The notes beneath the pieces are model-generated. The model ran no database searches. It was not told the DNA's origin and was given only the letters and a program-made list of their open reading frames with translations. A stretch of DNA of 64,000 bases from assembly GCA_963573305.1 (NCBI GenBank), contig OY754339.1, forward strand, positions 14,741,941-14,805,940. Reading direction: 5' to 3'. The DNA is from Pyrrhosoma nymphula (taxonomy: Eukaryota; Arthropoda; Insecta; Odonata; Coenagrionidae). Made by a program: the position numbers and the translations under genes. This document shows positions 24,661 to 35,839 of this stretch, one piece after another; within the stretch, counting starts at the first letter, position 1, and each line of letters starts with the position of its first letter.

Positions 24661-25081
24661 TGCCCCGTTCAGACTACTATCGTACGTACGATCGTCCTGA
24701 CGATAGTTGCCGGAAATAGTATGTGAACGCGAGTCCGGACAGCGGTACACGTAGTTCCTAACACTGCCACTTTTGCGATAATTAGCGCTGGTATCACGAC
24801 CGGAAATCGGAAATGATGAATGACGATAATCTAAAACGTCAATCATTATATTGAATTAGATGGTGGTACTTTGATGAATAAACAAAGATAGGTGTCATTT
24901 GCTTGTAAAACCATGTCGAAAGTCTTAAAAACGCCACTGGGACGCGGGAATCCCTATTTTGTTCGCTTGCTCTTTACTTGTTCGTCGCGATTCCTGGTGA
25001 GGGCAGCACTGAGTTACGATAGTAGTGTGAATGCGTTGGAGTTGCTACGATGGTACGTACGATAGTAGTCTAAACGGGGCA
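24661..25081 (-). mobile_element. MITE family M, copy 1 (421 bp)
   Basis: The ends are long inverted repeats. The left starts TGCCCCGTTCAGACTACTAT and the right ends ATAGTAGTCTAAACGGGGCA, each running into CGTACGTAC. The whole element matches 39421-39843 in the opposite orientation. Internal landmarks include GTGTCATTTGCTTGTAAAAC and GAATCGCGACGA-type sequence. The flanks are TCA and TCT within a CT microsatellite, so the target duplication is unclear here. There is no transposase, so it depends on a relative. Confidence 0.85.
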
Positions 25082-25212
25082 TCTCTCTCTCTCTCCGGAC
25101 CTCTGGTGGCGATACCGTGCAGCAACAATTGTCAAGCGATATTTCTCTGCGCCGCCGCCACAAGCTTAACTAAAATGAGTTCCTAGAATTTTCTTGGAAT
25201 TTTTTTTTTTTT

Positions 25213-25262
25213 AATGTGCAATCAATGACCAACGATTACCGCTCCCTTCACCTTAAGAACGT
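25213..25262 (+). repeat. Short dispersed repeat (GTGCACTCAATGA family), copy 2
   Basis: It begins ATGTGCAATCAATGACCAAC and continues CGATTACCGCTCCCTTCACC after a T-run. It matches 9753-9797 and 35117-35162. Confidence 0.5.
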
Positions 25263-25688
25263 ACCTTCAACCGGAAATTGTCAATCAGTCATTGTTCAAC
25301 TATCATCATCGTTATCAGCAGTCATCAATTCGAAGATGGGTTTGCTACAGCTCTCAATTCCACTATCCTCTCCACGAATCGCTTCATGCCTGCTTAATGG
25401 GGGTTCATCACGATTTTTGATTTTTACTTAATCTTGCAGTGGACCTTGAAAAATCATCATTTACAAATCACCTCTTAAAGATTCCATAAATTGCCAGAGA
25501 TATAGGAGTCTAAAGTTGAATGGACGGGCAATCTTCCCATATAACGGCCTTGACGTCATTTCATCCATCGCTTCTTCCCTCTTCTTCCCAATACATTCTA
25601 AAAGATGCCTTAAAAAGGCTTTTGTAAAGATATCCACTTCTGCCGGAAATGCAACAGTATAAAGATTTAGAAAATCCTTTGAAAAAAT

Positions 25689-25730
25689 ATCCGTCTTCAC
25701 CGGGAATCGAACCACGGGCCTTTCATCGAT
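25689..25730 (-). repeat. Degenerate tRNA-like B-box
   Basis: On the minus strand the sequence CCGTGGTTCGATTCCCGG looks like a tRNA T-arm. I do not see a convincing D-arm or acceptor stem, so it is at most the edge of an old SINE. Confidence 0.3.
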
Positions 25731-26813
25731 GGATTAAATGACGTCAGGAGTCGTTTTGCGGAAACGGAAAACAATGTAACTTTCTAAAATTAGTTATTTG
25801 GTTATTAGGCCTTAACGTTTCGAAGCAACTCCGTAAATGTAAGTATTTGAAAACCTTTGCAAATTTGATTTCAACGGTAATATCGGAACGGCATTCGAAT
25901 GATAACACCCCCATTATTCACTTTGACTTCCTTCATGTTTGCCTGTTGTATTCCATTCTTGGTCTTCATCAGTAATTGTTTCCATCTAATTTTCCTTCCA
26001 TTTATGTTTTAAATTAGATATTGTTTTGCGAAATATGTCCATTAAGTTTGGCTTTTTTTCTTTTCAGACTATTCATTATACTTCTTTGATCTTCAACTCT
26101 TCATAAGACTTCTTTCGTTAGTGATTCTCTCGGTCCATTTCATCTTCATAATTCTCCGATAGCACCACATTGCCTCTCTTTTGCTCTGCAGCTGTCATTG
26201 TCCAGGATTCACCGACACATAAAATCATGCTCCAAATATATGTTTTATCGAAGTGCTCCATTACTTCCTCAATTCAACGATATTTAACGAAAATATTCCT
26301 TTTAATCTTACAATATTTTGGTGTCCAAACGCTACGTCCTCGAGAGTCCGGAAGATGACTTCACGGAACACCATATTTTCCAGTCATATAACTCATTTTC
26401 TTGTATAGTTAAGCAGAATTATCACAATTCGAAGAATAAAAAGCGCTGCATTTTCTTTTATGAAAGACCATGAACGAGTATGATTAATCCCCTGCCATGG
26501 GAATACATGTAAAGAAGCGAAGCAGTTTCAGTGACGTCAAGCCATTGAGATGCCATTTCGTATCACGTGACCTTTTCAAATCATCATGTGCATTTCAAAG
26601 GCTATTATTGATGTTTTTATTTTAACATATAGTTTATACATCAATAGTAGTTAGAATATTTGATATCTTCTAAACCCTCTAACTATGGGGAATACATTTT
26701 ATGCGTGATATTCATAAGAAGAAATTATAGTTTTATTCCGAGTATTCGATTGATTCATGGATCAATGAATTGGAATCAAATCACATAATGAAATCCTGCT
26801 ACTGGTCATTGTC
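25731..26813. other. Stretch without recognisable features
   Basis: Only short frames; nothing recognised. Confidence 0.4.
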
Positions 26814-27393
26814 TTAAGAACGTTCGGTGGTTCCACTCAACTCAAAGGGAATTCGACGAAACTTGCTGGAAGCATTAATTATGTTTTCCTTAAGCTACCT
26901 GAATTTTTTTCAAAATTATTACCGAAGATTTCTTAGGATATTTGATGTGGAAGTGGGTATGAAATTACATGGATTCTTATGGGAACGCGAGGTGCGACTA
27001 GCTTAATTATATGGATTCTTATGGGAACGCGAGGTGCGACTAGCTTAATTCATCGAAAAGAACGTGTTCTAGTTAAGAATAAGAAAAACAAAAATAATTT
27101 AAATCATCAATAGAATAATGTATGAAAATCATTTATTATACTTTATTTTTATTATTTTTGTTTTACTTATTCTCAACTATAAAAAGGTTCTTTTTGATGA
27201 ATTAAGCTACTCGTACCTTGTGTTCCCATAAGAACCCATGTAATTTCTTGTCCAATTCTCGTTCAAATATCTTAAGTAAACTGCGGTAAATAATTCTGAA
27301 AAACATTAGGTAGATTTAAGACAACATAATTAATGCTTCTAGCAAGTTTCGTCGAATTCCCTTAAGTTGAGTGACACCAACGAACCTCCTTAA
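26814..27393. mobile_element. TTAA palindromic element family P, copy 1 (572 bp)
   Basis: The element (26818-27389) is flanked by TTAA at 26814-26817 and 27390-27393. Its halves are imperfect reverse complements. The outer ends are GAACGTTCGGTGGTTCCACT on the left and a decayed complement on the right. Both arms carry a GAATTCGACGAAACTTGCTGG block, a CCATAAGAACCCATG block and ATTCTTAACTAG-type sequence near the centre. The same element stands at 45645-46176. TTAA targets are typical of piggyBac-type transposons; membership is inference. A 42-bp unit is duplicated inside the left arm. Confidence 0.85.
26969..27050 (+). repeat. 42-bp tandem duplication
   Basis: ATGGATTCTTATGGGAACGC with its following 22 bases is repeated exactly twice (26969-27010 and 27011-27050). 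The other family P copy has a single unit, so the duplication is specific to this insertion. Confidence 0.9.
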
Positions 27394-27399
27394 GCTATC

Positions 27400-29453
27400 T
27401 AAAGTCTTGCGTTAAAGTCGCCACCGGTCTATAAGGTCAAAGTTTAAATCTGTTCACTCCTTACCCGGAAGCCCAAGCGTTCCTATTTTATCCCACTCAG
27501 CGTCGCATAGACTCTTGACCGATGTGATGGTCGGCCGTCCGCGATAAATTGCTTATCTTCTCCGTGAGCTCTAGGTTTACGACATTTAACCTCGTTCCGG
27601 GGACGAGAAAGACGCTCCCGGAGTGTTGCCGTAAATCCCGCCCGATCTCTTCCCAGGCACCATCTTCCCCCCATCCCGTATTCAGCTTTCTTTCAGCGTA
27701 GTATGCAGTACCTACGCACGATCCCATAATCCCCTTTGTTCACACGTAATCCGCTTTGGTTCGGTCGAATAAAAAAACGTCACTCAACGCAGGGAATAAA
27801 TTCAAGGAGTATCCGTCGCTTATTCCTTTTTCCACGAACTGTCCGATAGTTAGTTTTTTCCGCGAACTGTCCCGTTTCTTTTTGAAACGGGTGAATCGTT
27901 TTTCTATCTTCGTTACGGATTTCGATTTCTTCCATCAATTTCTCAGTGAGAGAGATTTGCCACGTTCAAATAGCAGAATATAAATGCATTTTGTAGGTAC
28001 TTATATGAATACATTATAAATGCATTTCCAGTACATTTCCAAAACTTGCATTTTTTCAAATATATTTACTCATATTATGTACGTACGTGTATTTTATGAA
28101 ATATATTTCACCTACTGTATATTCGCGTCAGTTCTAAATACATTTCAAAATTCACATTTGACCAACCTTATATATTTTCATGTTTTCTATATGCATTTTC
28201 ATATAGTGGTTTTTAAATGTAGCCCTTATTAAATAACATAGTTACATAATAATTGGAGTAAAGAAAAGTATATATTTCCTCTACGATAATAATGTTGTAC
28301 ATAATTAGGTTTTTAAATATAATCATTTCATATTGTACATTTCCATTTCTTACTACATACACTCAATAAATATTCTATAAAATTACGATGTACAATTATA
28401 CACTCAATGTGAATCACACTCAATATGAATGACTATTATATTTTTTCATGTACCACTATGTAAATATCCCTATGGATGGGCGTGAATAAAAGTAATTTGT
28501 CTTTGCAATCATTACATAAGTGCAAGAAATTATATAAAGCACAAATATCTATGTAATTTACAGAACAGAAAAATCATGTTTTGGAGGTTGCTCATGTTAT
28601 TTTACCTACCTCTTAAATCGAGCGTATGGAAATGTTTACATGGTGATGTACTTCAGATATATTTTAACTTATGCCCTAAAAATTTAATGTTTAAATTCAT
28701 GTTGAATTCGTTCGCGAGGGCTTCTGCAAATACATTTTTAATACTTTTCACGTGGGTTGGGGCACGAACATGCTTTCCCTCTTATGTAAACCTGTCTTCT
28801 CTTTCTGTCTCTCTTTTCAAAAGCCCGTAACGCAGGATGGTTGATCTATCAAAAGTTCGAGATTGCTAGCCAGCGTAATAGCTTTCAAGTATCGTATGAT
28901 ACTGATCCAGCAATGCTAGCCGACAAGCATGGTCGCTATCGTACTCGCGAATCTATTTTATTTCGTAATAGATGCAGTACTATGGTTTGCTACTCGCTCC
29001 CAGTGGGATAAAGTGGCTTATACGACCAATCGCATTATCTTTATATGATTCACTTTTTGACATTAGCGCCTCCTATTCTACCATGCGGCTATAAGTGTTT
29101 TTTTGCTGTGCAATCAATGGTAAATGAAAATGTCCCAACTTTTTTTTGTTCGCCTGCCGCCGTATAAAGCGTAGTTTTAATATAATAGTAAGTCTGCGCT
29201 ACGGTGTTATTGGAAGTACCGGATATCCACTAGCTCTAGTTCAGTGATCTTGTGCAAACTTCAAGGTTTACTCATTACGTAATAGCTTCCCTTCTTATTA
29301 TTCCGTACCGGATAGCGTAGGTATTAGGCCTTGTGCTGTATCAAGTAATGTGCGATACGGGATAACATTTATTCTCCCTTTTTCCTCCTCCTGTCATCAT
29401 TGAGACAAAATCTTCATAATCATCAAGACTTACCAATTAAAACATTAGTTCTA
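27400..29453. other. AT-rich stretch without recognisable genes
   Basis: 27480-27730 is GC-richer and has overlapping frames on the minus strand. 27970-28560 is very AT-rich with scattered CATTT and TATAT motifs. Nothing could be assigned. Confidence 0.4.
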
Positions 29454-29805
29454 CAGGGTGTCCACGGACACTTGAAAACCTGGAATTATTCGGGAATTTT
29501 CCGAACCTTGAAATTTCCATGAATTATGCGGGGATTTCTGGTTAAATCCGGGACTTATAAAATTTATCATTTCAAGGTGAAAAAATCCTTATTTTATAAT
29601 TTAAATCAACCGCGAAGACCATTAGATGTATGTTGTTTGATAACCGTACATAATGTAATGGACTTGGCGTAGGTATGAATAAATAAATTGAAGACCTGAA
29701 CTTAGGCACATTGTAACGTCACCGTCACTTCAAGTGTCCTTTTACCCTCGTTTACTGATCATCGAACTATAAGACCTGTTCGCCGGCTGTAGTATTCGTC
29801 AGTGG

Positions 29806-29890
29806 CGGCGGCGTGACGTATTTTTTGCGGCGTGTCGTATTTTTAGCGGCGTAACGTATTTTTTTGCGGCGTGACGTATTTTTTTGCTGC
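29806..29890 (+). repeat. Minisatellite, unit about 20 bp, four copies
   Basis: GCGGCGTGACGTATTTTTT is repeated four times with small changes (GTGTCGTA, GTAACGTA, GTGACGTA). Confidence 0.85.
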
Positions 29891-30490
29891 GTGCGGCGGT
29901 GCTCTGGCGTCCACGCCGTTGCTATCTACGGCGTTAATTGATCCCTGGCGACTGACGGTTGCACTCAAATAAAAAATGAGATTCAAAACAAAGATTAAAG
30001 ATTGAGTGTGCATCCTAGTGTTGATTGTGAGTAAAACTTGTGACCTTCGCGATCTGAATTTGACTACGACAGCACGGTGGCAGTCATGCCGACGAGCAGA
30101 CTCGGTGGCGCGCCGTCTAAAATCGGACTAAGGCACGGACACGATTGGTAAACAAACACCTTAAGCAGTGGCAAATATAGGGAATAACTAGGGAGTGGGA
30201 AAGGCACTTCTGGTTTCGGGACGGGACGGGAAAAAACTTTTCTTGATGATTTCGGGACGGGAATCGGGAAAGAGCCGAACCTTCTTGCTTTCTCCCCCTT
30301 CCCAGGGTAAGCATCACACAAAAATAAATAAAAATGTACATCATTAGATTCAAAAAAGTGTAGGCTATAACTTTATAGGAGGGTTTTTTGCATCATATGA
30401 CACATAAAAAATATATAGCGCAAAAATAAAAAGGTTTCATAATGAATTAAGACACTTGGTAATTTTCCACAGATTTATTTCTTTGGCACG

Positions 30491-30531
30491 ACGCGTTTCA
30501 CCACACTGTGGTATAATCTTGTGCAGGGTTC
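30491..30531 (-). other. Structured GAAACGCGTCGT motif downstream of PLE family C
   Basis: On the minus strand a CCAC-AGT-GTGG hairpin is followed by TGAAACGCGTCGTGCC. The run GAAACGCGTCGT also occurs on the plus strand at 36238-36249. It lies about 550 bp past the endonuclease of the PLE at 31064 on the same strand, in its expected 3' region. Confidence 0.45.
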
Positions 30532-30574
30532 TTCGCTTTAGGTCAAGCATATATAGATTTCCACCAAGGCGTTA

Positions 30575-30870
30575 GGGAGTGGGGGGGGAAGAGGGGGAAG
30601 GCTAAGGGCGGAGCGGAGAGGGGGGGGGGGTAGGTGGGGGTGTGGAGAAGGAGAGAGAAGTAGCGGGGGGGAGGGGAGAACTAAGGGTTTGAGTGGACGG
30701 AGGGCGGAGAAGGATGCAGGGGTTGGGACTGGGTGATGATGGAGGCCTCCTTTCCTTGAGAACTCTGGATGGTGAGGGAAAGGAGGGGGGGTCAGAGGGT
30801 TTTAAATGGCCAGTGCACTGCCCACACCAGAGCACTGGAGGAGGGGGGGGGGGAAAGGAAGTAGAGTGTG
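30575..30870 (+). other. Strongly G-skewed tract with potential G-quadruplexes
   Basis: Runs of four to eleven G recur (for example near 30582, 30620, 30635, 30665, 30785 and 30840) with almost no C-runs on this strand. On the minus strand the same tract gives a proline- and serine-rich frame (30602-30835), which is a composition artefact. It occupies the 3' region of the minus-strand PLE at 31064. Confidence 0.7.
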
Positions 30871-31063
30871 AAAGATTTGGGACATGTGGCAGGAGTCGGT
30901 TGGAAAGAAAACGGTTAAGGGCAGGAGAGTGGTTGCTTTAGTCTGGGAAATATTTTGTGGCCAATAAAGGAGAAGGGTTGTGAAAAAGGAAATCATTACA
31001 TAGTTTTGTATCATTGCACTTCTGGTGCTTCACATTTTCCATTGTCTCCAAAGCGTCCATTTT

Positions 31064-31445
31064 CTACCCTTTATCTACCCTATGAAGCAGCTTGGGGGTG
31101 AAATCACTCCTGTGGCCATCTTCCAGCAGGTTTTTGGCGAAATTGGAGGATGTATCCTGCAATCGGAAACATCTTTCATGCTCCCTGGATCTTGTTTTAA
31201 GCGCTCGACCAGTCTGACGGACGTACACTGTACTACATCCCGGTGTATTACATTCTAGCTTGTACACGCCAGACTGTTCGAGCACTTATTTTTTATCCTT
31301 CCCAGAAAATTTCTTAGGTTCTCCTATTGTAGGCGCCTACCTTATAATGGGGGAAGGGGGGTTAGCAAGTTGGCTAGCCTGTGGAATATGCCGTCTATGA
31401 AGGGGAGATTACACCATTTTTGTTTACCTAAGGGCAGAGGGGTAA
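31064..31445 (-). pseudogene. Penelope-like element endonuclease (family C)
   Basis: On the minus strand a 73-codon frame reads SGVYKLECNTPGC, then VYVRQTGRALKTRSREHERC, then FAKNLLEDGHRSDF and KLLHRVDKG. These are the GIY and YIG blocks, the conserved arginine, the E-H pair and the FAxxLLxxGH block of Penelope-like GIY-YIG nucleases. The insertion with cysteine and histidine-like spacing (CNTPGC) is typical of the family. Upstream, CNLPFIDGIFHRLANLL (about 31365-31415) matches the link to the missing reverse transcriptase. Downstream, a frameshift leads into KMDALETMENVKH. It is truncated and frameshifted. Confidence 0.9.
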
Positions 31446-31484
31446 GGGACGTTAGCGCCGACAAAAAACCTTTTCGGGTTCAAG

Positions 31485-31602
31485 AGTTCGGGTCATAAAA
31501 ATATGAAAGGGCTGAGGGAGCGGGTAGACAGAGAGGGTCAAACGCACAAGAACTTTTTTCCCGCATTTGCAGGTACACACGTACATGTACGTTTCCCGCA
31601 GC
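31485..31602 (+). repeat. Dispersed repeat shared with 59568-59697 (opposite strand)
   Basis: It shares AAAAATATGAAAGGGCTGAG, GAGGGTCAAAC, TTTCCCGCATTTGC and GTACATGTACGTTTCCCGC with the complement of 59568-59697. Translated plus, both copies keep one frame containing SGHKNMKGLRE and HVHVRFPQP. The divergence is low, so the duplication may be fairly recent. Confidence 0.75.
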
Positions 31603-32238
31603 CTAATGTTTAAATTTAATCATACTTTACGATTATCGGACTTTTATTAATGTTAACAGTTTTCCTTCTTGGGGTGACACCACGTGAACCGCACCGGGTG
31701 CCACCCATGCCACTGGAGAGTGCATTACAAAAAAGGTCCCGTGTTACATGTGTGCCCTGATCTCGTGGGTTTTAGTGGCCTGTCATCTATGGGGGACAGA
31801 GAGAACTATTTACTCAACGTCTAGTTGAAGACGTCGAATTTAATCCTATGCCGATGAATCCAAGTCGGAGCACATGAAGCCGTAAACTATAATAGTAAGA
31901 AAGTAGTAAGTAAGTAAGAAAGAGCGAAAATCATTACGTTTGCAAAATAAAACTTTTATACTCCTAAATATAAACAAAACATTATTACGCGGAAAATATG
32001 CGCTTCAGGATGCCACGGGAATTTTCTTCCGTCATTTACCGGCTGAATTTGATAACGAAAGTACGAAAGTTCGTTTCATGATACGACAAATGCCTTGATA
32101 CCGAGAGAAAATTGCGCTCTCTTCTAGCAATTCAGAAAGAATATTATGGATTCACTTTTGTATCATTTGTACTTGTACCATGTGTAAATGCGCAAAACGA
32201 CGCAAGGCTGCTTTAAATTTCAATGCCGGAAGTCGGAA

Positions 32239-32356
32239 AAGCAAAGAAAAAGCATTTCCCGAAATAGTATTTCGGGAAAGACCTGTCCCGTCTCTAACTA
32301 CGGGAAGGCAAAAAACTTCGGGATTTCCCGAGGTTTCGGGATCCCGCTCATCTCTA
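32239..32356 (-). mobile_element. Possible hAT-type terminal segment
   Basis: On the minus strand it begins CTAGAGATGAGCGGGATCCC and continues with repeated CCCGAAA and GGGAA motifs. TAGAGATGGGC-type starts with short internal motifs are common at hAT ends. No second end was found, so this is a fragment. Similar CGGGA-rich text occurs at 30190-30260. Confidence 0.4.
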
Positions 32357-32792
32357 GTTATAACTTTGGGGGGGGGGGCAAGACTTTAGCCGGCTGTAGT
32401 TTAGGTATCCGCCCATGAGCCGAGCTCCTCCCGCCGCGACCATGCGGCCTTATTTTTTGGGGCTCCTGCCCCTCATATAAAATCGTCGTTCGATCGTCCT
32501 TCTGTTTTTTTTTTAGTCTAGCCATTTTGTAATATACTGTCAATAAAACAACGTATTTTATAACTTCATTTTTTCCACTTATTTCTGTTTTATTTTTTTA
32601 TATTTATTTAATTCGTATATTTTTTTGGGTTGTGTTTAGCTAGGAAAATCCATATTCTTCGTAAAACATGAAAAATATCACTTTGGCTCTTATATAAACT
32701 GCGACAATATAACCTGGAAATTTTTGAAAATTTAGCCTTGAAAACCTGGAATTATATTTGAATTTTTTATTTTTACTTTTATGGACACCCTG

Positions 32793-33559
32793 TTTTATTT
32801 ATTCATTTGTTTTCCTTATTGTTCCATATCTTAGTAATTCTCACGTTCTCTTAGTCTTCCAAGTTTTTTAGCCTTTTTTCTGACACACTGCGGTTTAAAA
32901 AAAGGTGAATGCAAATCAAACGCCCACCGGAGTAAAATCAAGGCTTCTCTTTCGCGCAAACAACACCCATTCTCCCGACATTTTTACTCCTGCCATTTTT
33001 GCTTGCAAATTTTAATTAGACCGGTGGTGGTGGTGGGCTTCGCCAACCGATACGGTTGAAGTTACATCAGCGGCTCGCTTGTCTTGGTTTACTTCTTTCT
33101 TCTAATTTACTTCTTCATCTACAGTTTTCTCTCAGGTGGCTATAGCGGTAATAGAGAGTCATTGAGTGCAGATTAAAATATTTTTAGTTTTTAAATTTAA
33201 AATTAGTGTATTTTATCATTTAAATGCATGTTACAGTCATGTTAACAGTTTTAAATGAAAAATTTCCAAAAACAATATGAATTACAATTTTTTTCCTTTA
33301 AAAATAGCCAATGAAGTCCTCCTAAGCCTTTCCAGGCTTGTCAGCAGGTGCTCTTTTTATATGTCTATTAATTTTCACCAGGTTATCAAATACATATTTA
33401 ATATCAATTAAATAGAATATTTATACAAAAGTTCAAGTTTAAAATTAAAAAAAAATTGAATAATGTATTTAGATACCTGTTTAATTGTCAGAAATTATCA
33501 TTTATGAAAATTAAGTTAGTTAGAAAAAAGTTGCGGACTACATTTAACTTAAGTGCATC
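32793..33559. other. AT-rich stretch without recognisable features
   Basis: Nothing recognised beyond short frames and a GGTGGTGGTGGTGGG run near 33022. Confidence 0.4.
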
Positions 33560-34160
33560 CGTTCAAGCGTTGGAATGCATTACATAGGCAGTAACAAAAA
33601 TGATATATAAGAATTATATTTTACAATTTTTTCCTCAGTTAAAGCATGTTATGACTCGAGGTTTCGCCGCGGTATTCGAAACATACACAATAATTACATT
33701 AAAATGTGTTATTAATAGAATAATGGACTCGCGTGACGCATGGCTATTTGTTAGCAACAATTATAACCATACGAAATGTATTATTTCACCCTTAGAAGAT
33801 AATCTGTACAAATGTGATCGAATTATTACGAAATTTTGCCATGTGCCATAAGGCTACGTCTCTCAGAGAGAAAAAATAATCCACAGGGGAGAAGGACGCC
33901 TCGGTAGCTTAACTGGTTAAAGCACTCGGCGCGAAATCGAGGGATCCGGGTTCGAATCCCGGTCAAGGCGAATGTTTATTTCTCTGTGGAATATCGCATA
34001 AGGCTACGTGTTAGAATAGCATTGATCGTCAAAAAACCAAATCAGTACGATGCAATTTTTTTCATTTTTACCCACAGATATCATCAATGTGAACAAGCAT
34101 GAGAAGATTCACGTAAATCTGTGCATGAACAAAAATCGCTCCAACCACCTTTAAGAGGCT
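33560..34160 (-). repeat. R1 dispersed repeat, copy 2, split by a SINE
   Basis: On the minus strand it runs from GGTGGTTGGAGCGATTTTTG (about 34153) through CGTAATAATTCGATCACATT (33812-33831) to CGAATACCGCGGCGAAACC (about 33665). It is interrupted by the SINE at 33860-33996. Its landmarks occur in the same order as at 24040-24420, 34735-35115 and 49960-51120. Confidence 0.65.
33847..34009 (+). mobile_element. Complete tRNA-derived SINE with 13-bp target duplication
   Basis: The element (33860-33996, 137 bp) is bracketed by CATAAGGCTACGT at 33847-33859 and 33997-34009. The tRNA-like body starts GCCTCGGTAGCTTAAC at 33898. It folds with an acceptor GCCTCGG against TCAAGGC (one mismatch), a D-arm, an anticodon stem CTCGG/TCGAG and a perfect T-arm CCGGG-TTCGAAT-CCCGG. 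The anticodon loop CGCGAAA lacks the normal U33. The ends AATCCACAGG and TCTCTGTGGAAT mirror each other. It interrupts an R1 copy. Transcription by RNA polymerase III from the A and B boxes is expected from family knowledge. Confidence 0.9.
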
Positions 34161-34244
34161 GCGTCTCTTAATGTCTTCAATACCATGTCTTGACTACTTC
34201 CAAATTTGTCTTCTCAAAACATTTATCTCCTCATCCCATCTGAG

Positions 34245-34315
34245 GAGTGGGTGGGCGTGATGACACGAAGGCCGAGGTTCGAATCCAGGCAGAGGCGGAT
34301 GTTTTTCATTAGGAT
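34245..34315 (+). repeat. Degenerate SINE with B-box
   Basis: GAGGTTCGAATCCAGGCAG is followed by AGGCGGATGTTTTTC. The complete SINE has CAAGGCGAATGTTTATTTC at this point. The 5' half has decayed (GAGTGGGTGGGCGTG), so this is an older relative. Confidence 0.5.
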
Positions 34316-34734
34316 CCCGATTATCGCTATAGTACATGCTATATGGAGAGTAAGTACAGTATTTCGTATTTTGGAAGTTATTTTAAACCGTGGTCCCGCG
34401 ACCACGGTTCTTTATTTTAAAGAGATATCTCGTGCCGACGCCAGGATTCTCTACACCCTTCTTCCAACCCACTCTTTTATATCCAGTAGTGGTTAGCCTC
34501 CCTAAAGAGACATGCAGCAATCAAACCCAACTATTGCAAAATTCCACAACGAGGAAAAATGAAATCGCTATCCTCAAAAGAAAAAAATGAAGCCAACCCT
34601 TCTTAGTACTTCTCCTTTGATCTTTAATAAATAAAAACTTGGGCTGTATCCACTAAATAGTTTATAATACTAATGCGCACTTAAGTAAACATTAAGGAGA
34701 AAAAATTAAAATATAGCCCTTTTATCATTTCATC

Positions 34735-35115
34735 TCTATGGTGAGCTTCAACAAATGCCTTATGGCACATGACATATATTTCGCAAAAATTCGGTTACAT
34801 GAGTAGAGATTTTCTTCTAAACTCGCAGTAATACATGTCTTATAAATTTAATTGTTGCCATCAAATCTCAAGGTGTCACGCCGGGTGAAAAATACAAAAA
34901 AAACATATTTCAGTACAATATTGTCTAAATTTCGAATACCGCGCCAAATATCTAGTTATATGCGTTATTAAATATTCATTTAAGGGAAATTTAAAAAATA
35001 TAATTCTAGTATAATTTGCATTACTGGCTGTATGCAGCGCTCCAACGCATAAATAAGTGCACTTAAATTTATTGTGGTCCAAGAATTTTTTTTGATTCAC
35101 TTAAATAATTATTTG
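34735..35115 (+). repeat. R1 dispersed repeat, copy 3
   Basis: Landmarks are CCTTATGGCACATGAC (about 34758), TTTCGCAAAAATTCGGTTAC (34779-34798), AATTGTTGCCATCAAAT (about 34849) and TTTCGAATACCGCGCC (about 34930). It keeps sequence at the SINE insertion point of copy 2 (CTTATGGC) without any SINE, so it serves as an empty-site reference. Confidence 0.6.
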
Positions 35116-35116
35116 A

Positions 35117-35162
35117 ATGTGCACTCAATGACTCGCAATTACAGCTCCATCCACGTTGAAGG
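35117..35162 (+). repeat. Short dispersed repeat (GTGCACTCAATGA family), copy 3
   Basis: ATGTGCACTCAATGACTCGC then AATTACAGCTCCATCCACG. It follows R1 copy 3 directly and may be that element's end. Confidence 0.5.
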
Positions 35163-35838
35163 GTCGTCTACCAGACCTGGGAACACGTGTTTGAAACTCC
35201 ATAGTTACGTTTCGGGCGAAAAAAACTTAAAGCCGTGTGTAGACTGTTTACCATTATAACTAGCGTTTAAATATTTATGACCGTACTTGTTTTTGACACT
35301 TGACTCATTGGTTAACCCGACCTAGGTTATTCGCTCCGCGCTACGTACTCACTACATAACGACTACTAGACTTTTTGAACTTGGTGATGTCGCGCTGATT
35401 TATTCTGCCAATGTCACGCCATATCAAGTGTTCGCAGTGTCTGAACTGAAATGCCGCACGCTTTATCTTCTTGCCGCTTTTGCGTGAGATGCGGGGTCTC
35501 TGGTTGCGAGTGACACCACCACTACGTTACGACACTCACTAAGTGGGTGTCATTCGCATTTACCTGCATATGTTGATCGCGAGATACCGAGAGATGGGGG
35601 AGTTTTACACGAAAGTCGTTTCGGAACTGTCATTGTGGCCCACTTTTAAACGACACCACTCGTGGTAATCTTCGGCTGACTTACGCGCGCGCTTTCAACA
35701 CCTGATTTTTATTTTACATTTTTTGTTTTTTGTTTTTTTTTAATTTTTTTCCTCAACCCTTCCCCTATATTTGTTTTACCTCCCTCCTCCTCCGAAACTA
35801 CAACGACAATTAACTCAAATAACAAACTTCTGTATCGT
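35163..35838. other. Stretch without recognisable features
   Basis: It includes a poly-T/T-rich tract at 35706-35752. No gene or repeat was recognised. Confidence 0.4.
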
Positions 35839-35839
35839 G

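Larger units (their letters stand above)
29454..32792. mobile_element. Possible 3.3-kb composite bounded by CAGGGTGTCC ends
   Basis: CAGGGTGTCCACGGACACTT at 29454 faces ATGGACACCCTG ending at 32792. A block TTGAAAACCTGGAATTAT lies just inside each end (about 29474 and 32738), in the same orientation both times. The two ends clearly belong to one repeat family. Whether they bound one element or are two separate end fragments is open, because no target duplication is visible. The interior is a patchwork: a tandem array, a PLE fragment, a G-rich tract and a hAT-like end. Confidence 0.45.

Noticed and set aside
24535..24846. Small open frames at 24535-24726 and 24658-24846
   Set aside because: They run into or inside MITE M and are broken in its other copy.
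30602..30835. A proline-rich protein on the minus strand
   Set aside because: It is the translation of the complement of a G-rich low-complexity tract.
33893..33969. A genuine tRNA gene on the plus strand
   Set aside because: The cloverleaf is good, but U33 is missing, the sequence continues into a family-specific tail, and an exact 13-bp duplication shows it is an inserted SINE.
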